64,000 nucleotides of DNA from Molossus alvarezi (GCA_037176705.1 CM073898.1:39931488-39995487); one strand, 5' to 3'; positions 22,993 to 35,433 are shown, numbered from the stretch's first letter. The notes: generated from the sequence alone by a model not told the origin. Numbers and translations are program-made.

Positions 22993-23505
22993 ATAAAATA
23001 GTTAAGTCTAACATTAATGAGAGGGAAATGCATATGTTCTGAAATTCTCTTATAGTATGGTTATAAAGGTAGCACATTATGGACTAAAGGTTTTACTAAA
23101 TACTTCTTTATATGCCTTTTCATGACAGTTGTTATAAAAACTATATATCCATATCAATCAATTTTTATATTAGTTGTTTTATTTTTACCCAGTTTTATTC
23201 CCAAGCTTTAAGAAAGCCATAAGAAGTAATAGACTTTATTGTATTTGACTCAGTTATCCATCAGACACTCATTGGTAGAGACAAGTTTGAATTGTACTTT
23301 ATGCTAATGTTACAGAAATTAGTCTAAGAATATTAGCATTACCCTATTCAAACACAGTAACAGTATAATAGGCAGCATCTTATTAGATGGCTTCTGTATT
23401 TTTGTCACAAAAATTTTCTATATCAAGAAGTCACATTTCTGGAAAAAGACTCTTTTTGATGAGAATTAATCTAAGGACAAACATTTGCTTAATTAAGTGT
23501 AATCA
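22993..23505. other. Unassigned AT-rich spacer
   Basis: Nothing recognised. Confidence 0.5.
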
Positions 23506-23722
23506 CCCAGCTGGTGTGGCTCAGTGGATTGAGTGTCCTCCCATGGACTGAGAGGTCCTGGTTCTATTCCAGGTCAGGGCGCATGCCCAGGTTGCAGGCT
23601 CAATCCCTAATGGGGGGTGTGCAGGAGGCAGCTAATCGATGTTTCTCACATTGATGTTTCCATCTCTCTCTCTCCCTTCCTCTTTCTCTAAAAATTCAAT
23701 AAAAACATATTTAAAAAAAATT
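23506..23722 (+). repeat. VES SINE (GGATTGAGTGTC type)
   Basis: CCAGCTGGTGTGGCTCAGTG, GGTTCTATTCCAGGTCAGGG, TCGATGTTTCTCACATTGAT, AATTCAATAAAAAC tail. Confidence 0.92.
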
Positions 23723-25570
23723 GTGATCGTCCATATGAATTAAAAGTTTCTGCTTGTAATAGTGCCAAAGAACATTGGTTTCAAAATGTTATTTCACAAG
23801 GTCACTACAATTCATGTTATAGACACTGAACATCTTGGATTCTTAGAAGTCTCCTGAGAATATGTTCCCACCACTAAAAAAAAAAGTCATATGAGCAATG
23901 CAGTACAACTATTGCAAGATCCTTTTTTCTCCATAACAAAACTTACCCAAAGGCACTGGCTTAGTTTCAATTACTTTATACACTCAAGCAGAAGCTAAAA
24001 CAGATGCTACTGTACATATAATTAGCCTTTCTAAAAGATCTTGTGGCTTCTCTCTTTTATCAGAATTCTTGCTCACTGCCTAATTCCCCAAACACATCAG
24101 GTGACTGATTGCTAGGCAACCAAGCAAGTCCAACCAGACAGAGAATTCTCCTACCCATTTCAACAGATGCCATCACATGAGGATACAAGGGGTTCAAAGC
24201 TTCAGAATTTGTTTATGTGACCCACTAAGTCAATGTTATTTGATAGTGCATTTGTGATGAGTAAAACATAAAGGTGATCATGTCGAAAATGCTCATATTG
24301 AGACACTTGAATACCAACACTTCATGATTGTATAGTATAACCTAAAAATAAAAAAAATTAGGAAACGTAAATGAAACATAGCATTGTTAAAATAACAATA
24401 ACAATGCTTCATTGCTGATACAAAAGTTAAAAAATGTAGGTTTTTGTTTTACTTATTCACAAAGGTCTTATTTTAGGATCAATTAATTGATAAATATCGT
24501 GTTCTGTTAACACATCCTGCAGTAAATAAAAGCACTTTTAAAGCATGGTATCAGCTTTAGAGACCTCAAAGTGTTTTCATAAAATTGTGATTTTTTCCCC
24601 CCGACTGCTCCTAAATTTATTAAATTCAGCTGTTACCTCTGATTTGATATTATTCTTTATTTAATCTAGGATCACCTTCTGTGCACAGTTAATCAACTGT
24701 TCTACAATTGTTTTTGACGTATCAGGTCTCTTTATAGCCATCAACTGATGTTCAGATCAAAGAAAATTCAATGAAAAATGTCTTTGGGTAGTATTCTTTT
24801 AGGATGTTATTATAGCAGTCCTTTATAAAAGATTGTTAGGATCAGTTAACGTATGCAAGAATCTTTTGCTACATCAAATAAGCAACCATAAAATATATTA
24901 AATGATAACATCCGAGTGAAAGATGACAAGTTCGAATATTTAATTTTTCTCCCTTTGGGATTCCTTTCCATATCTGTAAAGAACTTGTGTTTGTAAAGCA
25001 CTTGGTTGTCTAAAATACAGGTGTCAACTCAACTAGAAGTTACCCAAGTTAGATGAGTAAGGTTTGACATTTTTCAAAAGAGGGGGTTAAGTCGGTACTG
25101 CCCCACTGTGAAGAGCTACCTTTTAACTAAAAAGAAGGAATTAACCAGATCTGGAAACCTTGCTCAGGTGCCAAACAAGAAACAAACTTCACATTAAAAG
25201 GAAAAGTAGAAATGACTTTCTGATTGAACAAAGACTAAGTTAATAATTACATATTTATTATGAAAAATGGGATGACTGACACATGCATAATAAGGGTAAT
25301 GTGCAATGCTATTTGATGTATATTGCAAAAATGTACTTGAAACAGTCACATTAAATGGCTGTTCTTCTATTAGGTATGTATATTAGGATGTATCCTATTC
25401 TAGGAAAGAAGGAGCGGAAGTTCAGAGAGGCAAACCCCTCAGGGTTGGTACCATGGCCATGTGACTTACAAATCACTAGTTTTGCATCATTACTTATAAC
25501 CTAACAGGCAAGAAATGCACTTTAGAAAGTCTTATGGATGAGCTTCTCCTTTTTATGAAAAACTAAAATA
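23723..25570. other. 1.8 kb without recognised element
   Basis: AT-rich and repeat-free as far as I can see; no gene. The stretch 24440-24760 has the dense, non-simple texture of possible conserved non-coding DNA, but this is only an impression. Confidence 0.4.
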
Positions 25571-25757
25571 GCCTTGGCCAGTGTGCTAGGTGGTTAGAGC
25601 GTCGGCCCACCCACTAAAGGGTCATGGGTTTGGTTGGGGTGCGTGCAGGAGACAACCAATCGATGTGTCTGTCTCTCAGATCTGTGTTCTCTCCCCCCAC
25701 CCCCACCTTCCACTCTAAAAGCCAATGGGAAAAATATCTTGGGTGAGGATTAACAAC
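25571..25757 (+). repeat. VES SINE with internal deletion
   Basis: Head GCCTTGGCCAGTGTGCTAGG and GGTTAGAGCGTCGGCCC, then a gap that removes most of the B-box side, then GCAGGAGACAACCAATCGAT and tail ATATCTTGGGTGAGGATTA. Confidence 0.88.
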
Positions 25758-27195
25758 ACAATAACAACAAACCCTAAAAGCTAAAAACAAAAATAATTTG
25801 GCATTTTTTCAACATTTAATATAACCTGGGTGCGAGAGAAACTAAATTGCATATTACAGCAGACACTGGAATCAATCACATCAAAACTATACTAAGACAT
25901 TATGAAAACTAACAAATGGCTCATATCAAGGGCCTCTTGCTTCATTATAAATAGATTCAGAAAGAGAAAATCAAATCAGAGATGATCAAAATAAACTCCA
26001 ACAGTCAAGCAGTTTTATACAATCACAAACCTGACTGTGTACATACTGCTTGTAGATTTGTGCCACCATATTTAAATCTTGTTTGTATTGCAAGCAAAAG
26101 TTACTACTTTATGAGACTGAGACTTTCTTTTTTCTGGCTATATGCCCACAAATGTTACAGATTTTATGAAGCCTGTATAGAAAACAATATGAATTCAGTT
26201 TCTTTGAGATACATCCACCTTGAATTAAAAGCATTGGCACTAGCATAAGTATTCATGGAATTAATGTTTGCATTTGAAGGTTACCTAGATTTAAAAATCG
26301 CTGATTCTTTGGGAGAGCTAGGGTTAAAATGATTCCTTCTGAGGTTGCTCTTTCAGAAATCAACCACTGAAAGCACTTCCAAACAGAGCTTTTTTTTTTC
26401 TCTTTCTATACAAAACCTGATGTAAGCTATAACTAGAGTAGTGACGATCTGCATTGAAATGGGGAAGAAAAAAAAATGCCCAACTGATTTTCTAAAAAGC
26501 ATTTTCTTACAATCAAAGAAAATCATTATCATATGACTTCACTTTTATACAATCATATGGGCTCATCATAAACCTCCAGAATTCTATTCATTCAGACAAT
26601 GCAGTTACTTCTGAATTCTGAGAACCTCTAAGGTACCGTGGGAAGAAGCTTTATAATAAGGGAAACACTGAAGATGTAATGTAAGAACATATGAAAAAGC
26701 TGTCCTTTACGGGTCCCAGCCTGGACATTTGTTATTGCTATATAGCTATTTGATTGACACACATTTGATAGATATTGAGAAAATTTTAGTCCAATTAATT
26801 TGGCAAAAATTAAACAGTAGCTATCATTTTAAGCCTGATTTATAATTGGGCAGACTAATTGGACTATATGTGCAAGAGGGGAATCAGATTGTGCATGTAT
26901 TTCAAAAGAGCACACATTTAATCAATACATTTAAAAAATTTGTATAGGAAAAATACACCTAGTAAATGTGTATAATTCTGGATTTTGTTATCAAATAGCA
27001 GTTATAAGGGGAGTGTTAAAGGAGGAAACACAAGAGATAAGCTAGAAAGTGATCTGTACTCTAGAGGATCTAGATAAACCCAAAGACTTTGTCTTTACCA
27101 TTCTTTTGACAGTTAATCATATACTGCCCTCAATATTTCTAGGTTGTTTCACTGAACTATGATTTAAGAGTTCATGTGCTTTTTAACTGTTCATA
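25758..27195. other. 1.4 kb without recognised element
   Basis: No gene; the 88-residue frame at 25982-26248 resembles nothing known. 26740-26960 carries several TAATTG/CAATTA motifs without simple-sequence character, a weak candidate for a conserved enhancer. Confidence 0.4.
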
Positions 27196-27603
27196 TGCCA
27201 TGACCTGCACGGCTAGTCGAACCAGACCTGAAGAGGGGCGACAGAGACTGAGAAAAACGGAGACTAAGGAAGACACGGAGACATTACAGAGAGAAAAGCT
27301 AGGGCCAGGTGGGACACTGCTCTCCGATGGAGAAAGAGTGACTCGGAACTAGCTCAGTATATAGCCAATTGAAGGGGGGGGAGGGTTCAAAAGCTCCATT
27401 GTTTTCAAACACCAAATGTTTCCATTGGCTTCTGAGCTCAGGGTCCAGACTGTCGATACATTCTTGCCCACAGCTCAGGACGCTCCTGTGCGGGCCTTGC
27501 CAGCACCCAGGATCAACAAGTGGCCTTGGGACTAAAGTCTCCTGGGTGAGACCATGAACACTACAGGAATAAGAGACCTTGGCTCAGCTGCCCTCCACAT
27601 CCA
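27196..27603 (-). mobile_element. Candidate solo LTR
   Basis: A 408-bp GC-richer block begins TGCCATGACC and ends ACATCCA on the plus strand, so both orientations read TG...CA. On the minus strand a CCAATGG box lies about 80-90 bp before GGCTATATAC, a normal U3 promoter layout. No AATAAA is seen downstream on that strand, and the flanks do not give a clean duplication (CATAT occurs at both edges only if the ends are shifted). Family unknown; it could be another low-copy sequence. Confidence 0.4.
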
Positions 27604-27639
27604 TATATATAATTTTTGCTTGTAAAACTTGAGGCAACA

Positions 27640-27876
27640 GGTTGTTAAAAAGAACAAACTCCATTGTAAGATTGGGTAGAAATTCCAGCTCTATGACTTA
27701 ATAACTGTGTAGTATTAAAGAATTGCATTAAAATCTTACATCTTAGTTTTCTTTGAGGTTGAATAGGGATAATAACTACATCTACTACATAGGGTTTTTG
27801 TGATGACTAAATATGATATATAATACATATATTCCTTGGCACAGTGTTAGATACATAACAACATATATTGCTGTGT
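27640..27876 (+). repeat. MIR, nearly full length
   Basis: TTCCAGCTCTATGACTTAAT, TCTTAGTTTTCTTTGAGGTT, GAATAGGGATAATAACTACA, GGGTTTTTGTGATGACTAAA and CTTGGCACAGTGTTAGATAC follow MIR order. Confidence 0.85.
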
Positions 27877-28839
27877 TGATGATCTCAGAATTAGGAGCAT
27901 TAATAATATTATTGTCTTGATGTCTAGCTATAAGCATATTAGAAGTATGGATTCCTTCTAATCAATCTACCCTCAAATTTATTGCACATAGTAGGAACTA
28001 AAATGTTTGGTTGATTCATTATGTCCAGTAATACTGCTACTGTAACTCTTCAGAAGCAAGAATTACAGACTAAACCATAAAATATGAGGACAAAAAGATA
28101 CCTGCTTAAGTAATATAATTTGGATACACCCAGTAGCAATTCATTCTGGATCCAACTTTGGAACTTGATATGATTAAATCAAGAGATCAGATAGCCCCTG
28201 TGAGCAACAAACAATTTGAGGGTATTTTATTTTATCTCATTTAGTTCAAGATTTCTTGCTTAAGGATTTCATCACTGACCATGTTTTCAGCACATCTTTA
28301 AATAAATTTATAATAGATAACATTTCAACACTCTCAAGTATAGAATTACATTTTATGCACAGAAGGCATTTTATGTAGTTAAAGATTGATAGCCAGTTAC
28401 TTCTACCATTATTTTTTAAGTAAAAAGCATAAATCAGGTGTATATAAAATTCAGAATAGTTAAATCCAAATATAGCTGCAGACCATGTGTAATACAATGT
28501 TAGAAAACACAAAGAATTATTGATGAGTTTAAGTGTGGGAAATGAAGAAAATAATAGCATTCGATATATTTTCTTCAACAGATTTATTTGAGAAAAACAG
28601 TTAAAGTTGATTTTTGTCTTCATTCTCAATGCATTTAAGAATTATGGGAAATTACCGAAGCTAAGTTTTGGTTCATTCCATTTATTCACTCTTGTTCTGA
28701 ACCTTCCAGGTGTCCAGGGTTTGGCAAGGGGTTCAAAAACAAACAAACAAAACAGACTAATAAGATGCCAGCCATGCCTGAATTCAAAAGTTAGTGGAGA
28801 AAATAGACATATAATTTTAAAACAATAACTCACTTGTTC
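27877..28839. other. Unassigned AT-rich spacer
   Basis: Contains a 127-residue minus frame (28246-28629) of low-complexity hydrophobic composition; not supported as a gene. Confidence 0.5.
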
Positions 28840-29360
28840 AGTACCAAAAGCAGTGCCATACAGGATAGGGTAGGGGGTAGGTGGGGTGTTGTCACTATAG
28901 AGAAAGGAATGGCAGTGAGCTATCAGTGAGAGCTTTAAAAATGAGGCGGAATTTAAATTGTGCACCAGCCAACTGGGGGTATGCGCATTTTCATATGGAA
29001 AAATATATGTGCAAAAGCAAGATGATGTAAACAATCTGGAAGAACTGCAAGCAGTGTGACACCAATGAGTGTGTTTGCCGTAGTAATCAGAAATGAGACG
29101 GTCGCTCAGCGGGAGGGAGGACACCGCGAAGGGCTTCGCGTGCTTCCCGGTGGAAATGAGTAATGTGTTTTAAACATGGGCTTAGATCTGCATCTCGGAA
29201 ATATACCTCTGGAATCATGGTAAGGGGTGACTTTGAAAAAAATATCTAGTTAGGAAACTATTGTACCAGCTCAGGCAAGGTATAATGAGATCAAAGCGAT
29301 AGGAGTAAAGAGGGTGAGAAAAATGATACATGTCCGAGGTGAGTTCTATAGTAGTTAATG
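28840..29360 (+). repeat. Ancient mammalian interspersed repeat, family not settled
   Basis: GTGCAAAAGCAAGATGATGT, AGTTAGGAAACTATTGTACC and AGCTCAGGCAAGG echo a widespread old mammalian repeat. A 160-residue minus frame crosses it (28642-29124) but is chance. The GC-rich spot near 29125 contains the short hairpin CGCGAAG-GG-CTTCGCG. Confidence 0.4.
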
Positions 29361-29639
29361 ATGGGAGGAAACAGCATAGAATTTGAAGACAACTCTAGTT
29401 TTATAATGAATTACTTAGGGGGTGGTCACATTATCAACAGGAAATACAAACACCTTACAAATGTTTCCCCAATTTTGACCCTCCAACATTTTTACTAATA
29501 TGATCCATATTTCCTTTATATGCTCTAATTACTCAATACACTGCTATAATTTTTACTTTAAATATTCAGTAATTATTTAGAGCAACTGAAAATTAAAATA
29601 CAAGTTTTATTTTTACTTCCATTCATTTATTTTGAGCAA

Positions 29640-30110
29640 TCTTCATTTCTACGTGAAAATCCAAGCTTCTAATATCATAGTCCTTCTGCCTGAAACACTT
29701 CCCTTAACATTTCTTTATACCAGAGCTTCAAGCTTGAGTTCTCCTAGCCTTTTCAGTACTTTTTTGGTCTGGAGAAATCTTTATTAATTGTTCTCTTATG
29801 AAAGTTATTTTAACTGAGTAGAGAACTGTGAGGTGACAGGTTTTTTCCCTTTCAGTATTTTAACAATATTATTTCCATGTCTTCTGGTCGCATAGCTTCT
29901 TATACAGTCTGTTTTAATTATCTTTATTTTTCTGTATGTAATATGTCTTTTTTCTCTTAATGCCTTCAAGGTGTTCTCTTTGTCTTTGGTATTCATTCGT
30001 TTTAATATGATATGCCAGGATGTGTGTTTCAGTATTTTGGTATGTATCTTGCTTGGTGTCTTCTGAGCTTCTTGGTCTATGTGTCAGTAATTCAGGAAAA
30101 TTCTTCAAAA
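29640..30110 (-). mobile_element. Antisense L1M-like fragment
   Basis: TAGTCCTTCTGCCTGAAACA, CTTAACATTTCTTTATACC, ATTTCCATGTCTTCTGG, TATGTAATATGTCTTTTTTC, TTCTCTTTGTCTTTGGTATT and CTTGCTTGGTGTCTTCTGAG fit a reversed old-L1 sequence known from many mammals. Confidence 0.65.
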
Positions 30111-30690
30111 ATAGTTGTTGAATTAATTCATACTTATAAATCCAAAAAAGGAACCAGTGAAGAGAGACAGATTAACAAAGAAGAGAGCAAGAGACAACGA
30201 ATGTAATAAGAAACTGCAGGTAGTAGGAAGGGGTGGGGTATAGAGCACCAGAAATGATCAGCCCCGAGCCTTCCCCCCCGTAACTGGAGTATACAGGAGT
30301 GAACACATCTGTGGATAGTAGGGCAGAAAGTTGACAGCATGTACAAGTGGGTAGCTCCTATTTCCCCCTGAATAGGGTCATTTGCTGAGATGTGGGTAGG
30401 ATATGTGAGTAGAGAAGGGCAGGGTTTCAAAAGGACAACATCCAAAGGGCCAAGGTCACCCTTGTATTCTCCCGAGTTACATACATTTTGCTTAATGAGC
30501 GGTAAGCACAAGTGTAAAAAAATATATTCCTATACATGGTCCATGAAACATTAAAAGTAAAACTCGGGAATGATCGGCAATCTTATTTTCATGCTATCTG
30601 TAACCTGAAAATTAAAATCAGTTTATTTTTGTGTTACATATCTGGTCTTTAAGTAAAGTTAAAGCTTCTTAAAGTTTTCAAGTTAAACAT
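30111..30690. other. Unassigned spacer
   Basis: A purine-rich stretch to about 30430; nothing recognised. Confidence 0.5.
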
Positions 30691-30890
30691 TTTTTTGTTT
30701 TGTTTTAATCCTCAGCCAAGGATTTTTTTAAAAATTGATTTTAGAGACAGGAAGGGAGAGAGAGAAACACTAATGTGAGAGAGAAGTATCAGTCAGTTGC
30801 TTCCTGTACACTCCATGACTGAGGATCAAACCCACAACCTTTTTGGTGTATGGGATGATGCTCCAACCAACTGAGCCACTCAGACAGGAC
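30691..30890 (-). repeat. VES SINE
   Basis: TTTTAATCCTCAGCCAAGGA, AAATTGATTTTAGAGACAGG, GGATCAAACCCACAACC and reversed head CAACTGAGCCACTCAGACAG. AAACA flanks both sides. Confidence 0.9.
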
Positions 30891-31774
30891 AAACACTATT
30901 TTAGACACTAAATTTATTTGCATTCTGTATACAGAGGTCTGTCCAAGTTTATGAAATGTTTGCTTTACATTACCTATAAACCATCTTCAAATAGAAAATA
31001 TAAATTTAGCCATGAATGGGAGAGAGAATGACAAATGAACTTACTCCGTGTCTGAATTTCTTCCTTTTTCATTAAAGATAGGATTTAGTCAAGGCTGGAA
31101 CTGACATATCAGAATATCTCAAAATCAATAATTGTGTTTTTTTTCTACTTTCAGATCATTTTGGAACTGTCATATTGGTGCAGCTGCAGAATTTCTGCTT
31201 TTCTGTGCCCTCTCTGCAAGCCTTTTGGCAGGTGGACACAGAGATAACAGCACTTCCACTCTTGGGAGTCATACTGTTAATATTCCCTGGCAACTACGAA
31301 TGAATGACTTCATCTTTCAGCCATGCCTGATTCTGCTACAGATATGCAGACCTTGCCTTTGTATAGAGTAAATCCATATGTGATTTAATGAGAAAAATAT
31401 TAGTAAATCTGTTATATTTGATGTCATTTCAAGAGCATATCAAGAAATCTGTAATTCTTGGTCTTTTGCTTATTAAATGCATATAAAATGTATTTCCTTT
31501 TGAAGTTAAAAAATAATGCTGCAAAATAACCTGTGTAAATCTCATCCCTTTTTACTACACCTGCTAACCAGAAAATCAATAGCATTGATTTCCTGAAATT
31601 TAAAATGGATATATATATATATTTTTTTTTTTTCCAACCCTAAATCAAGCAGGCAGGGAGGTTAATATAAAGTACATAGGCTCAGTGTGTAGGAATAAAC
31701 TAATCAATAGGAAACAAAGGTATTTTGGTGGTAGCAAAAAACACAGATCCAAGAACACAATACATTACATAAGA
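30891..31774. other. Unassigned spacer
   Basis: No element recognised; a short TA run and poly-T lie near 31610-31633. Confidence 0.5.
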
Positions 31775-32155
31775 ATAGAGTTTGTGATAAATGGATAAAT
31801 CTTGAGAGTATCACGCTAAGTGAAATAAGTCAGATGGAAAAGGACATGAGTTATATGATTTCACTCATATGTGGGATGTAAAACTAAAAGCAATAAATGG
31901 ACAAACAAAACAAACATGAACAAAAAAAACAAACTCAAAGATCCAGATAACAGAGTGGTGGTTACCAGAGGAGAAAAGTGTGGGGGGAGGATAAAGAGGG
32001 AAAAGGGGGTCAAGTGCATGGTGATGGAAAGTCTAGGCTTCAGGTGGTGGGCACACAACAGAGTACTCAGATCTTGTATCATGAAGTTCTATACCTGGAA
32101 TTTGTATAATGTTATTAACTAATGTTACCCCAATAAGTTAATTTTTAAAAAAGTT
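31775..32155 (+). mobile_element. Sense L1, 5'-truncated 3' end
   Basis: TATCACGCTAAGTGAAATAA, TTTCACTCATATGTGGGATG, GAGTGGTGGTTACCAGAGGA and the tail TGTTACCCCAATAAGTTAAT: same 3' end as the L1 at 800-3346. Confidence 0.88.
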
Positions 32156-32559
32156 AATCAGGCAGTATAATCTATAAGGTAAATCTGAGTATGTCCCAAT
32201 ATGTATAGACCAGCACTTCAGGACAGTTAAATCACAATTTCCCTATCAACTACCATCACTGTATTCCTGAGTATATGACCAAAATTTAGAAGGAATGACC
32301 ATGATCTTACTACTAGTACATTTAAAAGACTATTTCCATTAAAATACCTAACAAAAATGAGATATACTATGCAAATCCTTATGTCTCTCACCCTCAAGGA
32401 TTCTGCTTTTTAAAACTAAGAGTGAAGGATATCTAGCTAATTGAGTAGAGAAGATCACAAAACAAAGACTTCACCCCAATAAAACATTCTGCCTGGCAAT
32501 AACCAAAAATGCTCAACACAAATACTGAATGAAAAACTGACTATTCCAGAAAGACATCT
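32156..32559. other. Unassigned spacer
   Basis: Nothing recognised. Confidence 0.5.
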
Positions 32560-32740
32560 TAGTTGTTTATTAGCGAATGGCAATAACTATCATTTATTGT
32601 GGATCTATTATATGCCAAACACTGAAAAAAGCTTGCCTGAGTGCACACAATCACTAAGAGGAAGAACTGGAAATAGAAAGTGATACTGTATGGCTCCAAA
32701 GTTGATACTCTAACCAGGAGGTAAGCTCACCTGTGCTATT
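32560..32740 (+). repeat. MIR-type ancient repeat
   Basis: CATTTATTGTGGATCTATTA, TATGCCAAACACTGAAAAAA, CACACAATCACTAAGAGGAA and AAGTTGATACTCTAACC follow the old pattern of a repeat with a lost-lineage tRNA-like 3' half. Exact family uncertain. Confidence 0.6.
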
Positions 32741-33330
32741 TAGTCATCTAATAAACTGATCGAAAACCCTTCTCATTCACTCTTGATAATGCCGCAACTG
32801 ACATCTGCATACATGGTTGTTTTCATTTATAGGTAATTATATGATGATACTGCTATGATATATTATCTCATTTCATCTGAAGGTATCCCAATTCTTCTAT
32901 GATGAAGCATCAAGATATTTCTCTCTGGATTCTACTTCATGAGACTGAAAGCACAGTGCCATGAATTCATTAACTTCCAGAAATTAAACATAAAAAGTCC
33001 CAATATTCTTCTACTCTTGTACATGTATCACTTCCCACATAACCAAATTACAACCATGTCTGTGATGAAGCATAGCCAATATTTGCCAATTACCCACCCC
33101 TAGAAGAAATAAGAAAATCAAACAAATGCATTTTAACTTAGGGAAGAAATTTACTAGAGCATAAAGCAAATATCTAATTTGGCATTTGACTAGAATCCTT
33201 AGGTTAACTAGACTTCAATAAGGAATTTTAACCTTGAAAAATGACCTTGACTTTGTAATCATCTTGGTTATCTTTAAAGTCTCAATGAAAATGTGCTTGA
33301 TTTAAACAAACAAACAAACAAACAAAAACA
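32741..33330. other. Unassigned spacer
   Basis: No element except a (CAAA)n run at 33305-33326. Confidence 0.5.
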
Positions 33331-33342
33331 CACCCTGAAGTT

Positions 33343-33510
33343 CCTTCCTTCCTTCCTTCCTTCCTTCCTTCCTTCCTTCCTTCCTTCCTTCCTTCCTTCC
33401 TTCCTTCCTTCCTTCCTTCCTTCCTTCCTTCCTTCCTTCCTTCCCCTCCCTCCCTCCCTCCCTCCCTCCCTCCCTCCCTCCCTCCCTCCCTCCCTCCCTC
33501 CCTTTCTTTC
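33343..33510 (-). repeat. (GGAA)n-(GGGA)n microsatellite in a SINE tail
   Basis: On the plus strand about 26 TTCC units (33341-33444) are followed by about 14 CCCT units (to 33502) and a T-rich end. Both tracts lie between the SINE body and the distal copy of its target-site duplication, so they developed from the SINE's own 3' tail. The minus strand is a run of GGAA then GGGA, able in principle to form G-quadruplexes. Overlapping 'RKEG' and 'LPSF' frames are just translated repeat. Confidence 0.93.
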
Positions 33511-33719
33511 TTTTTTTTGCATTTATCTTCAGATAGTGCAGGAGGGAGAGAGGGAGAAACATCAATGTGAGAAAGACACATCGAGGGCTGCCACCCACAT
33601 GACCCCAACTGGGGCTGAGGACAAACTGCAACCCAGGTACGTGCCCTTAGTGGGAACCGAACCCGGGACTCTGGTCCACAGGCCGATGCTCTAACCGCGG
33701 AGCCAAACCAGCCAAGGCT
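33511..33719 (-). repeat. VES SINE
   Basis: CATTTATCTTCAGATAGTGC, GTACGTGCCCTTAGTGGGAA, CCGAACCCGGGACTCTGG, and reversed head CGCGGAGCCAAACCAGCCAA. Target-site duplication CACCCTGAAGTT (33331-33342) and CACCCTGAGGTT (33720-33731), one mismatch. Confidence 0.95.
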
Positions 33720-33731
33720 CACCCTGAGGTT

Positions 33732-34109
33732 TCTAATGTTCTGCCTCTGCATTAGAAATAACCAAAACTAAATACCATTGGCATTTTTCAATCAAGGACG
33801 TGTCATCTAGAATCTTTAATGAGGTGGGAAATATTTTTTGAGCTCAGGGAATTCTTCAAAAATGAAATAACAGAAAAGAAATAAACTAGCAATAAGAATG
33901 TAAAGCTTCATAATTAAGAAGTTGGTTGAAATATTAAATCAAATGAATAGAAAGCCTTATAAATAATTGCCACTGAAATGATGTAAGTTAGTTCACCATT
34001 TGTGTTGCAAATCTGATGCAAATCAATTTATCTGACCATGATCTACCACTACTGTTTATTAAATCAAATTAAATTATTGAATTGACTGTGCTGTGTTCTA
34101 GATATTTTG
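33732..34109. other. Unassigned spacer
   Basis: Nothing recognised. Confidence 0.5.
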
Positions 34110-34290
34110 GAGACATATATTCAGTCAGTCAGTAAGCACTTATAGAGTCCCAATGGGGTTAAATACTTTTCTGAGGACACAGAGTGAACTATTATAGAGC
34201 CTGCTCTCAAAGAACTCACAGCCCAGTGAGACACATACATGTGAATATAGCCCAGTCTCTTTTAATCTAACTAGCTGCATCTTATAAACA
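34110..34290 (+). repeat. Ancient interspersed repeat fragment (same class as 42710 and 55280)
   Basis: TCAGTAAGCACTTATAGAGT and CTGCTCTCAAAGAACTCACA, CAGTGAGACA follow the order of a well-known old mammalian repeat whose head reads like ATTTATTGAGCACCTACTA. I cannot settle the family. Confidence 0.5.
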
Positions 34291-35178
34291 CAAATAATAA
34301 TGTGAAGTACATGAATTCTAAAACTTACATTTATTACCACCCACAGGACAATACTCTTTAGTCTGGGGATAACACATGTAGAAAGGAGACCACTCACATA
34401 CTTTCATACGCATTTGCTTTGGTGCAAGGGGATATAAACATGTTTTAGAGATAATACTCTAATTTCTACACCAAAGAGTACCCATTACATTTATATGCAG
34501 CCTATCCTGTTGACAACATGATGCATGCCCTTTTTCTGGGGACAAAAGGCCATTCACAAATACAGATGACCTATGCCTAGCATATTTAATTATAGTGTTC
34601 AGTTGTCGTTAATGGTAAAGAAGCAAAAGATAGTTGATGGCAAAGATATAAAGCACATTGAAATGTTGTTTAAATAAATGAAGGTATAATTTTATACTAT
34701 ATGTGTGGATTCACATGAAATATGCAAAATGAAAGGATGACATTATTTTACATGTTGCATTATATGTATGTATATGTTTAGGCAGTTAGATAAGTTGTCA
34801 TAAGCAGTTAGAATTATGAGTTTATTTGTGTGTTTTATGTTTGATGGAAAGTACATATGAAAATATGTTTAATGTAGAATGTGTTTAAAAATTTTTATTA
34901 TTTCATTATATTTTTTCACTACTTCTGAATTTTCCCCATTTTATCCTTATTCATCATATCTATCAGTCACTTAACCAAGAATTCCTAGGTTGCTTCAAAA
35001 CTGAGATTCTGGACCATGTTATTTCTGGAAAAAAATAAAGGGGAAGCCAACATAAGAGACATAGGTCTTCTTGAATGAACCTTGGTACTTTCAGTGAGAC
35101 AGACAGATGACTATAGATCATGGTTTGCCAACATTGGCTGCATGAAAATCTAGAAGAATCAACTAAAATACTCAACAT
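34291..35178. other. Unassigned AT-rich spacer
   Basis: Nothing recognised. Confidence 0.5.
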
Positions 35179-35193
35179 GAAAACTCAGGTAAT

Positions 35194-35413
35194 AGCCTGG
35201 CTGGTGTGGCTCAGTGGTTGAGCATTGAGCTATGTAACAAGAGGTCTCTGGTTCGATTCCCAGTCAGGGCACATGCCCAGGTTGTGGGTCAAATCCCCAG
35301 TCGGGGGCATGCAGGAGGTATCCAATCGATGTTCTCTCTCATCGATGTTTCTAACTCTCTCTCCCTCTCCCTTCCTCTCTAAAATCAATAAAGAGAAAAA
35401 AAATTAAAGAAAA
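35194..35413 (+). repeat. VES SINE with perfect target-site duplication
   Basis: AGCCTGGCTGGTGTGGCTCA, GGTTCGATTCCCAGTCAGGG, GGGGGCATGCAGGAGGTATC, AAAATCAATAAAGAGAAAAA. GAAAACTCAGGTAAT flanks it exactly (35179-35193, 35414-35428), which suggests a recent insertion. Confidence 0.96.
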
Positions 35414-35433
35414 GAAAACTCAGGTAATGTTGT

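Noticed and set aside
28642..29124. 160-residue open frame on the minus strand
   Set aside because: Longest frame in the window, but it has no recognisable domain, crosses an apparent ancient repeat and encodes a Ser/Leu/Phe/Cys-rich composition typical of chance frames.
33341..33502. CRISPR-like regular repeats
   Set aside because: Uninterrupted tetranucleotide array without spacers; no cas genes, and the window is mammalian.
33274..33752. Frames of up to 156 residues with repeated Lys-Glu-Gly-Arg or Leu-Pro-Ser-Phe
   Set aside because: They are translations of the TTCC/CCCT microsatellite and the reversed SINE.
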